From: Owenia fusiformis
Lineage: Eukaryota; Annelida; Polychaeta; Sabellida; Oweniidae
Direction: 5' to 3'
Assembly: GCA_903813345.2 (NCBI GenBank)
Contig: CAIIXF020000012.1
Location: forward strand, 32,994,572 to 33,058,571
Length of the DNA stretch: 64,000 bases
The translations under genes were made by a program, and so were the position numbers. The notes beneath the pieces are model-generated. The model did not search any database, was not told where the DNA came from, and worked only from the letters and a program-made list of their open reading frames with translations. Below are positions 40,101-52,905 of this stretch, piece by piece; position 1 is the first letter of the stretch; every line of letters starts with the position of its first letter.

Positions 40101-43100
40101 GAAATAGATTTACTATTTCCCTCGGAAAGTAATATTCCCTCAAATGTGACGTCAGCGGGAATATACATTTGAACTATTGCCCGCTGACGTCACAATTGCA
40201 AGTTCTATTACCCTTGGAAACGTCTGCGCATCATCACTGTGCAGACGAAAAACAGAAAAATGGAGGATGAGCACAAACACAAATCAACTTCGTTCACCAT
40301 GACAGACGTGCGTGAACGATACAATATAAGCAACGTGTATAAAGTTCCCTAAGCTCAATATGTCTGTGTAATTTCAAGTGTTATGATAATCTATTCCGCA
40401 TGTTAAACGCGATTGAATTTGTCAAGTGAGAGTCTCAGAGGCAAAAATTTCTGTTGAGCATCTGATGACGTCACAGCTTATAATGCTAACAATGGACCTG
40501 GGGAGTGGGCTTTCTAAGCCGTTTTGGCCTTCGCAGAGGAAACGGGACAAGAGTCAGTATAGGGTATATAATAAAACAAATAGTGACTGCCTCATTTCGA
40601 GCAATAGTGTAAATGATTTCCCCTTGGGAATATCCTCTACAATGTACTATTCCCTCAGCCTGTGGCTTCGGGAATAGTACATTGTAGAGGATATTCCCTC
40701 GGGGAAATAATTTACACTATTGCCCTCAATGGCAGTCACTATTTGTATACTATTTCTAAGTAAAAAAAATATTTCTGGACAAATATTTTTTGATTCAATA
40801 TTTCTGGACTAATATTTTCTGATTCAATATTTAGGGCAGGCTAATATTTTAGGGCAGGCTAATATTCTGAAAAATGTTACACATTTCATGCTTTCTAGAT
40901 TTAACAGTCAAACCCCATCAACTCCCTAATTCTTTCCCTCTGCTCAAATTGATTTGAGAGCATTGAAGACCGAGCATGTGAAAATGCTCACGTCTTTCCC
41001 CAAAGGAAACATCTCACCCCCATTTCCAAGGCTCTCCGCCAATGTAATGATCTACAAGTACCTTTTTCTATCACAGTTATATGTTCAGTCATCAAATTAC
41101 CTCTAATAATTACCTGGAATTACCTTTTGTAATTACATCCTCTAGTACAAGACAGATTGATGACAGTAATGAGTCAACTAATCTTTAAAATTTGCCGCAA
41201 AAGTAACGTTTCAAAATACAAATTAGACCCTAAAAGAGAGAAATTAACAAAAAATAAAATTAACAGGGACAAAGTGAAGACTCTGAATTATATAAAAATG
41301 TCCAAAATTAATGAACTTCATTCAAATTTTAGAGAGAAAGAGAGGAAAATGCAAAAGCAGACGGACATTTTTATCAGTTTCTGCCTATGCAACTACAGGA
41401 CAAACCATCAGAGAATCACTCCAAGGGAGTCATCTAGCTCTATAAACTCACAGATGACAAGCCAACTTGTTAGAAACAGTTTTTAAAAGAACCAAATATT
41501 TTTCCATTGACTTACATGTTAACAGACACTCTCTGTAATATGGAACACCTGTCTAATGGAAACAGGAACAGTCTTTTAGGACAAATTCTGAAAATTCACT
41601 TATTCACACAGAACATTGAAAATTAGTTATACATACTGAACACTGTATATCCTATTGTTTCTCAGAGGTTTGATTGATTTAAGCCTTAAAATGAGATTCT
41701 AAAGAGCTTAATATGAATGAGATTAAGATAAGCCAATTGTTGACAAGCTGCATCATCCGTACCACTGTTAATTACCCCAATATTTTTTTAATTAAACTGT
41801 TTGTGATAAATTGCCAATTGACACCAATGCATTCTTTCAACAAAGGTTGATTTCATCTGACAAGTTGAGTTACTCTAGGGGCTGAATAGAAATGTATTTG
41901 TGTGATATTAGAGCCAAATCTGTCTACATCTTCAAAGATCCAAACTTGTACAAAATAGATTGTATATGCTACAAAATGGGTTATGAGCAACAGTGCTTTA
42001 CACATTGATCAGCAATTCGTTATCTACAATAACTGAATGCTCATTTGGCAAATTAGTTTTTGGGGTTGGCCCAAAATATGGACCCTCTGTATAGGGAACA
42101 CCTGTCTCCAAGGAACAATTTTAACCAGTCTGGAGAGTGTTCCTTGTTCACAGGTTTTACACTACAAAATGATCCTTCTGGATTCGCTCTGGTTAACTCG
42201 GCAAGATTAGAGGTGTCTCTTAAACTTAAAGAGTGTTAACGAAGCTATCTTTTAAGAACTATGTCAAAAAAATATGCAAGGTAATTTTCAACCTATGGAT
42301 TTGTCTCTGCCTTTATTCTGTTTAAACGCTAAATATGTATACCCAATTCCTAACCTATCCATAACTCGATTACATCTCAATTTGCGTTATCACAAAATGT
42401 GATTATTCTAGATCTAGCTCATTATCAACTCCTATAAAACTAATTAGATGTGCAAATCACTCTAATAAGATATCTGTCTCGTCAAGATGTTATAATGGAA
42501 AGTTTCCACTGATTTGTTTGCATGTGCTATAGAAATGCCCGCATGCATATACTCATTCAATACTGGGGCTAAAAGCACTATAATACTGACAATTAATGTT
42601 TGCCATATATTGCCATATAATGGTACCTCTAATATATACTACATGGACATACATATATATATGTAGTGTTATATATCATTTTAAAGCATGTGATATAGTC
42701 TTTCAGAATCGAGGTTCAGGGTTCAGGTGAACCCCCCCTGGCCAAAAATTCTTTCAAAATCATCTCAAGTGATTTTAGCCATTAATTTGGGCCAAAATTG
42801 TCAAATGTGAACCCCCTCCTGAAAATTTTTGAAAACTGAACCCCACTTGGCAAATCCTGGCTACGGGCCTGTTAGTGCAGGTATATATGATGGTATAAGC
42901 TTACTAACTGAATACATGCAAATATCAAATATTAAAGATCAAAGAGTGTATCAGAACAAGGGTGTCTCATGTGGCTCATCATGGTACTGTAAAAAAGGAA
43001 AATGTGTTGGAATAAATAATCTATTAATATTACCAAAAATGCAGGTATAAGACAAGCTCAGAAATCTTGGTGAAATGCATGAAAATAAACAAAAACCATT

Positions 43101-46100
43101 CGTGAAATGCATGAAAATATACAAACCATATAAAAATATACAACCATTGGTAAAATGCAAGCAACCATTGGTAAAATGCAAACAACCATTGGTAAAATGC
43201 AAACAACCATTGAAAAAATATAAACAACCATTGGTAAAATGTAAACAAATATTGGTGAAATGCAAACAACCATTGGTGAAATACAAACAACCATTGGTGA
43301 AATACAAACAACCATTGGTGAAATACAAACAACCATTGGTGAAATACAAACAACCATTGGTGAAATACAAACAACCATTGATAAAATACAAACAACCATT
43401 CGTAAAATGCAAACAAATATTGGTGAAATGCAAACAACCATTGGTGAAATACAAACAACCATTGGTGAAATACAAACAACCATTGGTGAAATAAAAACAA
43501 CCATTGATAAAATACAAACAACCATTCGTAAAATGCAAACAAATATTGGTGAAATGCAAACAACCATTGGAAAAATACAAACAACCATTGGTGAAATACA
43601 AACAACCATTGGTGAAATACAAACAACCATTGGTAAAATACAAAACAACCATTGGTGAAATATAAACAAATAAAATGCAAACAACCATTGGTAAATGCAT
43701 GGAAATAAAAAAACCACCATTCATTTAGCAATTGTGTACCATAATTTCATTAGGATCAGGCAAAGTAGAGGAGATAGAATGTGCAAAAAGCTATATTGAT
43801 GGATGATAGTTTTCTTTTCAGTTCATTAGTTGGTGCTTATTGACGTACTCAGGAAATTCCAGGGACCTGTCACTCCAATCTCCTTTACGGTGAAACCAAA
43901 ATTGTAATTTTGCTACTGTAAAATATGTATTTTTATAATTATAGGCCTGAGGTGACCCTTATTTAGTGCTCATTTTGTAAAATAGACCTAATTTTTTCGA
44001 AGGTTTCATTTTCCAGATTCGTCCCTGGAAACTAAGAGTAGAGAAGCCAATAAAAATACTGTGCAAAAATAATTAAAGCATAAAACATAATTGACTCCAT
44101 TATCTCTTTCTCGTTTCTAAAATATCACGAGGGGCGTGTTTTCAAATTGAAAAATAAAGTGAAAAAAGAGGAATTAGCAAGGAATAAAATAAACAGACTT
44201 TTGGTACATACTCTAAATTGTGAAGAAATGCAAAAAAGTTAAGTGGTTTATTCAAATTTTAGAAAGAAATGAAGTGAATTGATATGAGCAGATGGACATT
44301 TTTTACACAGCAACTTGATGCTTCATGATGCCTCGTTGCTTTATTTTCTTTTGTTACCATGGTGATATCTAATGATACCCATTCTTAAACCCAACTTTAT
44401 CAGTTTCTTTTCAATATTCAAATAAACTGCCAGATTTCCAGAATTTCCAGAATTTTGATACAATTAAAAATGTCGACTATGTACCTTTTTCTTAATTCCT
44501 TGCTAATTCCACTCCTTTCTACCCTATTTAATATTTCAAAAATGTCACAATACCATTTTCTCATAGGGATCCAGTGACTTTTCAATAAGTCTCATATTTT
44601 ATACTTAGGCCATATACCTGCAGATAGATCTCTTCAGAATTTCCCTTCAACTGCATGGGGAGAAAATTTTGATTTTACCTATTGTGTAATAAGATGTTTG
44701 TATACAAGACATTCACATGCAAAATATCACCACCTACCATTTGTTACAGGCCTCGACATTTGTTACAAATGCCATTTGTTATAAACGCCATTTGTTACAG
44801 ACACCCTTCACCGTTCACCAAAAAGTTGGAGACAATATGTCATCACTTATGGTGGTGATATAAAAACCACTTCAACATCTTAATTTTGACGTTTTTTGGT
44901 TGTGATAATTTTCACCCCCCCCCCCTCCTGGAAGGACATATCATAGTCACCCTCAGCCAGAGCTTAACTATATCTTCACTCTTCAATTTAGAGATAATCC
45001 TTTGACCTGGCTAATATATCAATCAGACAAGGCATTAACATGCAAAATGTCACCACCTGCCATTTGTTACAGATGCTAAATGCCAAACACCAACCACCAA
45101 ACACCATCCACCAACTGCCAACCACCAACTGCCAACCACCAACTGCCAAACACCAACCACCAAACACCATCCATAAACAAAGTTGAAAACTAATAACTTC
45201 AGGTGATAACAAAAAACTTTCTTGCATTGTGCAAAATCATCCATTTTTGATTCACTTTGATATGTCTTTATCGAGTTGAAAAAATCTTGCACAGGTACTC
45301 ATGCAAAAACCTCTGAATCATTAACCATATCCTAGATCCTATATTCTAATACTCTCCCCATCTCTGGGTTGATCATATTAGTGCCTACCATGTCTGTTGT
45401 ATCTGAGAAAATTGATGATATATATTACCTATAAACCTAATTACCCATGTCTTAACATTCTGTCAGTCCGTTCATGGTATTTCTCTCTAATGTTATGAAA
45501 TGCACTATTTTCTTGAATTGCTATACAATTTTGAATGTTTATATGTTTAATTTAATTTCTTGCTTATCTCACTCATTTCACTTTACTTAAAACTCAACCA
45601 AAACTCCATTTCTGGAGAGAGTCACCTATTATTCATGCCTATTGTATGCTTTCTCTCTGGAAAATTTAGAATGTTGACTACATGCCTGTTTACTTTATTC
45701 CCATCATTTACTCTCTTTTCTGCTTAATTTTCTACTTAATCATGATTCCCAGGACTTTTCTTAAACGGGAAAACAATAACATAACCGCTATAATCAAATC
45801 AGTTTTCAATAATCGCTAAAGTAATAAGATTATGATTAGGCGTATGTGGGATTATATTAGCATTAACCAGATTACTCCAGTCTAAAATGCCGCACGGTCA
45901 ATTTCAAATTGAAAAATAGAGTATGAAAGAGTGGAATTAGCAAGGAATAAAATAAACAGGCATGAAATGTATACTCTAAATTGCATGGAAACGCAAGAAA
46001 ATCAAACACTTCATTCAAATTTTATAGAGAAATAATGGTTAAGCAAAAACAAGCAGACAGATGGGTTCACTATATTTCCACCATGTCAATAATGACGATT

Positions 46101-49100
46101 GCCATTGTTGGAAATGTGACCATCATATCTGATGAAATAAATGAATTTACTGATATTTCAGATGACCGAGTAGGACAAAGGAGATCAGGTTACAACTTAA
46201 ATGAGAAACAATAGTATTTGCTATGATTTCTATAGTTGCCATGGTAACAAGTATCCAACAATTGGGAATTAAAGTACTGATCTTCACGGTATCTGGTTTT
46301 CTTATATTTCTGAGAATTATGCCTATTTTATTCCTTGCTGATTCCACTCTTTTCCACCATATCCCAAGACAAATCTGTCACGTATATGAGAAGAAATCGG
46401 AAAAGATGACATTGACATTTGTCAAAAAAATTCTGATTTACATATTTATGAACGGCGATTCATGATTGATGTTTACGGAAAAAACTAATAACACCGTCCA
46501 CCCAGGAGACTCAAAATCTGTCAATGACGTTCATAAAATCAAAGATGATAAATTACAATATGTCAAACATCATATGCCAGATAAAATGAAATATTAAATC
46601 TGGGGCACATACAGTATTAGGCTGATTGATATGGTTCCTCATCAGATGTTACCCTTCGCATGTGTTCAACTTATATCAAATGTTACCCTTCGCATGAGTT
46701 CAACTTATATCAAATGTTACCCTTCGCATGAGTTCAACTTATATCAAATGTTACCCTTCGCATGAGTTCAACTTATATCAAATGTTACCCTCCGGCCGCA
46801 TGAGTTCAATTTATATCAAATGTTACCCTTTGCATGTGTTCAACTTATATCAAATGTTACCCTTCGCATGAGTTCAACTTATATCAAATGTTACCCTTCG
46901 CATGAGTTCAACTTATATCAAATGTTACCCTCCGCATGAGTTCAACTTATATCAAATGTTACCCTTCGCATGAGTTCAACTTATATCAAATGTTACCCTT
47001 CGCATGAGTTCAACTTATATCAAATGTTACCCTTCGCATGAGTTCAACTTATATCAAATGTTACCCTCCGCATGAGTTCAATTTATATCAAATGTTACCC
47101 TTTGCATGTGTTCAACTTATATCAAATGTTACCCTTCGCATGAGTTCAACTTATATCAAATGTTACCCTTCGCATGAGTTCAACTTATATCAAATGTTAC
47201 CCTCCGCATGAGTTCAACTTATATCAAATGTTACCCTTCGCATGAGTTCAACTTATATCAAATGTTACCCTTCGCATGAGTTCAACTTATATCAAATGTT
47301 ACCCTTCGCATGAGTTCAACTTATATCAAATGTTACCCTTCGCATGAGTTCAACTTATATCAAATGTTACCCTCCGCATGAGTTCAATTTATATCAAATG
47401 TTACCCTTTGCATGTGTTCAACTTATATCAAATGTTACCCTTCGCATGAGTTCAACTTATATCAAATGTTACCCTTCGCATGAGTTCAACTTATATCAAA
47501 TGTTACCCTCCGCATGAGTTCAACTTATATCAAATGTTACCCTTCGCATGAGTTCAACTTATATCAAATGTTACCCTTCGCATGAGTTCAACTTATATCA
47601 AATGTTACCCTTCGCATGAATTAGATTTATATCAAATATTACCCTTCGCATGTGTTCAACTTATATCAAATGTTACCCTTCGCATGTTTTCAACTTATAG
47701 GCTCATCATTATTGTGGACCCTTCTATTTCAACATATCATATGGAGAGGTAAGTACTTGGGGGTGGGGGGTGGGTTTCGGGGGGGGGGCTCATAGGATTT
47801 GAAGCTAGGATAACCACTTTTCACTCTTTCACTCCTAAATGTGAAAAAGTAAAAAAAAAATCACATTTAAATGGTGCCACTTGAATTTTTTGACAACATT
47901 GTTTTCTAATTTGATTTGTTGTTTCTACAATCAGTCATAAGAACCCAAGAAAGCAATCATACCTTAAATGCCATCAGAGGACATTTTACCATGGAATGAC
48001 CTTAGCATAGAAGCAAAGTCTCAACACTATAAACTATTCAGCTACAGTGAGAACATATTGTAATTTAAATCTAAAAAGTTTATCGGTCTTGGAATGCTGT
48101 CAAGTCATGATGTCAGAAATGACATCACTGCCAATCTAGCTTAGAGCCTTGATGGAAATATTGACATTATTGTCATGTCAACTTCAATTATACAACCATC
48201 ATAACATTTTTAATACATTTTTTTGTTAATTGCCAATTTTTATTACACGTGTGAAAATGAGAGATATTAAAGGAATAATGTTGATTCAATTTTCTAATCA
48301 AGATGTAATAGAAAATAAAAAAGTTTTTTTCTTAAAATTATTTTGATTCATTGCAAGCCTTAGCACTGACTATATGTAGCAAATAATGAGAAATATAAAT
48401 TACATGTAATCCAAATGTCATTGGAAGACACTTTTAATATAATAACTAATATACAATACTGCCACTTTAAGATACAAAGTCAGGTGTTTCATTAGCAGCA
48501 GGCAACAGGCGATTTTCACCAGTTGTTTTCACAAAATCGACTGTTGTTTTTAGGGACTTTTCCATGTTAAATTGTTGTTTTCATTTATTTAGCCTGTTGT
48601 GAGAAATTCTAGTGAAACGCCTGAAAGTAAAAGTTATACTCTGTCGCATTCTCTATTAACGAAACTCAATAACAGAACAACTGCAAATGTGAACTCTTGC
48701 AGTTTTAGATTGTTGTATTATGAATAAACTTGCCAAATTTTTTTAAAATGTATCAAAATGGGTTCAATAGTTTACTATATTCATGATAACCTAGGATTCA
48801 TTGTGGATTCTTCTAGAATGAGTTGGCTTCTATTGAATGTTGTTTTTATTCTTATAAATATTTTGATTACACATAATTCTCATCCTCCTAAGCAGGTATC
48901 CAGAATCCGTTCTTCTTCCCCCTGCTATAACCAATTTGGAAGCGCCCGATTGAACTGAATCACGCGATCTAATTATGCACAATGACTTATATATGATTTC
49001 TGTTGCAGTGTTGCGACAGCCAATCAGATTGCGAGTTCTTAATCAGGGAAATTCTAACTGCTTATCGCAGGGGGTACAAAGAGAAAATATATTCTGGATT

Positions 49101-52100
49101 TTGAAGTCCTAGTATGATCAGAGGATGATAATTCCTGAAAAGTGGGGAGTATAGGAATGGATTGATGGACATCTTTTCTGTGTGTCAGAGTTTGTGATAT
49201 TAGAGAGGGTTGCTCTTAATTTTCATGATACAAAGTGTTGGAAACAATCTTTAACGAGGCAACATTCAAAATGTATAAAAAAAACAACCTTTTGTTACAA
49301 ACACTGACCAACCACCAAAAAACAACCACAAAAGTTTCAGACTGTGGATATTGGAGGGGGGCGGGGGTTCCTCTTAAACTTTTTTGAAACAAAATGTTGG
49401 GAACAATCCTCAACAAGGCATTAATATAACATGCAAAATGTCACCACCTCTTTGTTACAGACACTGACCAACCGCCAAAGACCAACCACAAAAGTTGGAG
49501 AAGATAACAATAGGTCAGTTGGTGACATAAAGAGTGTGCCAATATTTTTGTTGAAGTCCTGATCTAATTTTCTTAGAAGAAATTAAGACAGATCAAAATA
49601 GCCAAATTCATAAGAATTGAAAACTCAGGCACCTCCATTTTCCAAAATTATCATCATCAAATGGGAGTATTACATACAATGTAGTGAGCAAAAAAATTGT
49701 AAAATTCTGACACCTTTTTAGAAAGTTCTTCAACTTTTACAATATGGTTTTCGTTGCACTTTTGAAAAGAGTTGGTCAATTTGAAGCAAGTTTAAAAAAG
49801 CTATTTTGACCTTCAATATGTTGCCATGGTAACAGATATAGGAAGAAATGTGTTGAAATTCACTGAAACTCACTCATAAGTGTATATATTGGCAGTAGAA
49901 ATTTGAAGTCAGTCTAAACAGTACTTGTTTTGGAAGAAGTATAAATTTGTTACACACACACCAAATGCGCCATCCCAAAAAAGACTATAACATTAGGTCT
50001 TGCTTAAATATCTATATTTATAGCTTTATAAATGCCTTATATAACTTTTTTAGATCTAAAACATATTGCAACACCCTATGCAGACAGAGCCTGTGGGAAA
50101 TATTGGGTGCGGAGCAAATGAGCGGAGGGTGCGGAGCTAACGGTCATTTTTGAATTTAAAATTGGGATATTTCTGAAACTAAGCCGTTTTGGGACTTCAA
50201 ATATACCAAGATATGTGTATTTGACACCAAATATCAATAAAATTGTGAAAATAGTAGTGCAATTCATTTTATAGCGACGCAGTATGCCTTAAACATTTCC
50301 CAGACCTTTATATTTTGAGACTATCCTTTTAATACTGCGTCCCCAGCATTCATAAAAAATGGTGTTCAAGATACACTACCCATGCAAATTATTTTTGCAT
50401 CTTGGAAGCCAGGCAGTATCTGTGTGATTTTATAAAAATTCGGAAATGTTCTTCAGATATGAGCCCCTCAAAATATTGGGTGCGGAGCTACGTTTATGGA
50501 GCTGCTCCGCACCCAATATTTAGAGGGGCTCATATCTGAAGAACATTTCCGAATTTTTATAAAATCACACAGATACCGCCTGGCTTCCAAGATGCAAAAA
50601 TAATTTGTATAGATAGTGCAACTTGAACACCATTTTTTATGAATGCTGGGGACTCAGTATTAAAAGGATAATTTCAAAATATATAGGTCTGGGAAAGGTT
50701 TAAGGCACACTGCGTCGCTATAGAATGAATTGCGCTACTATTTTCACAATTGTATTGATATTTGGTGTCAAATACACATATCTTGGTATATTTGAAGTCC
50801 CAAAACGGCTTAGTTTCAGAAATATCCCAAATTTAAATTCAAAAATAACCGTTAGCTCCGCACCCTCCGCTCATTTGCTCCGCACCCAATATTTCCCACA
50901 GGCTCTGTCTGCATAGGGTGTGCAATTACAGTTTTATATACTGTTCCTAAATTACTGTAGAATCGGCACTAAACGTGCTGACATTTTAAAAATCACCTTT
51001 TGAACAGAACTTCTATCCCCATAGGGCATATGTGTACAAAATATGAACAAACTTTGGCCAACAGTATTTGAATAATCGCCTTAACAGACGTTTAGATGGA
51101 CGGAAGTGTTCCCTCTAATCCCTCCACACTTCATTCGAATGAGATAAAACCGGAATCCTTCACCTGATATTTTATAAATAAGCAACAATATGTCATGCTC
51201 CAAATAAGGAAATGTCTTAGGAAATTACATTGCTATTTACGATTGTATATCATGTTACAAGGACATAAGCCAATTTCTAAAAGTCACCCCACTCATGCTT
51301 CAACTGACAAATCAAGTGCTACGCCCCACTGAATATCTGCAAATTTCATGTCACCCAGTTGAAAATCTGTTCACAAATGTCAGAAGGGTGACAGAGTTTG
51401 ATGAAATCAGAATTAAGCACCCAGTTTACAAGATAATCAGATGATATAACTGTCTTCTTATTTTCAATTCTGTCTACTGGACTTCTACTTAATTTGGCGC
51501 TATTTATTTTGGCGGATTTGCTGTTTTAAATATTTGGCATCTATCTTTTTGAAAATGTACTAGTTATACTCATTTAGTACTGGGGAATTTGGCAGCGATT
51601 CAATTTGGCAGACTATTAACAATTTGGTGGATCCACCAAATTAAAACGGCCACCAAATTAAGTAGAAGTACAGTAATTTTGAATAAAATGACTGATTTTC
51701 TTAAATTATATGTGTATGGACTACAAGTTTGTGTATTTCATTTCTTTCTGATCTTCTCTATTATCTCCAAATGAATAATTGAACATGGTTGCCATGACAT
51801 TTTTTGTTTGAGAGAACCTTCATTAATATACCATCAAGCACTAAATATCATGCATTTTAGTAATTTGACTGAAAGATTTTATTCCCCCTTCCCCTTCATT
51901 TGATCCATCAAGGTATTACAAATGTATAACTGAAGGAATACTCTGGTTTAACAGATATTTCCCTTCACCAAATAAAAAGCAACCCAAATCAAAGAGGTAT
52001 ATATACTGAATAGAAAGTATCCAAACATATTAACCAAATATCTTATTTCCATTTTAGACCTGAAAATAGGCCTTCTTTTAAAAATGCCTCATTTTGGAAT

Positions 52101-52863
52101 GAAACTTAATGCGCAGGCACCATCTAGCTTAAACCTCAGCAACATTTGTTCTACGGCGGGTATACAACGGCTGAAATTTCATAAAATTGATATACAAAAT
52201 CTACATCGTACTGCTTATCCCTATATTTAATGCTGCAAATTTCCTTTGATTTTTGAGAAGTTGAACGGTTGCCGTAGATCAAATGTCACTGAGGCACCAC
52301 AATGTTCAGCCAAGGGCAAGCTAGTGAAATTGTATGTCCAGGCAATGTATAATTAACAATGAGTATTACAAAATCCCTTGATTTAATTATTTGTTGGATG
52401 CTGGTGCCTATAATTCATACTTAAGAACCATCATCCCTACAATACAATCCAACGTAATAGATTCCTTTAAAGATATACTGAATGGCAAATCTTTCAAGAT
52501 AATTTGAAGTCATTTCGGTAAAAATTCAGGTTATTGTATTGTATTTTTTTTACCACAAATGAAGGTGAGCAATACCTCTTAGATATCCTGCATATGTACT
52601 GTCGTAATTTACGCAAATAATCATGAAAGACAGAACGAGAAACCCCTCCTTGGAAGAGTCCAAATAAGATTCAAATGTTTAAATCAAATTTTTGATTTTT
52701 TAATGTTTATTTTTATTTTTCAAATGGGCTTTTAAGTAAATGTTTCAAATGAAATACCAGAACTGGAAATATTGCATTTCATTCATCATTTATAAACAGA
52801 TGTTATAGGAAAGAACTATAAAAAAAGTCATAAAATGTAGTCTAGCAATAAGTCCTTGTGTCG

Positions 52864-52905
<42 letters not shown>

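Noticed and set aside
41157-41486. 109-codon lysine-rich frame
   Set aside because: Overlaps a family-B repeat copy; other copies of the repeat do not keep the frame.
42951-43731. 257-, 233- and 220-codon frames ([11 protein letters not shown] and similar)
   Set aside because: 21-bp minisatellite keeps all frames open; low complexity and present in three frames at once.
50725-50916. 63-codon frame mirrored at 50076-50267
   Set aside because: Same frame in both arms of a palindrome; no homology recognised and no independent evidence of coding.
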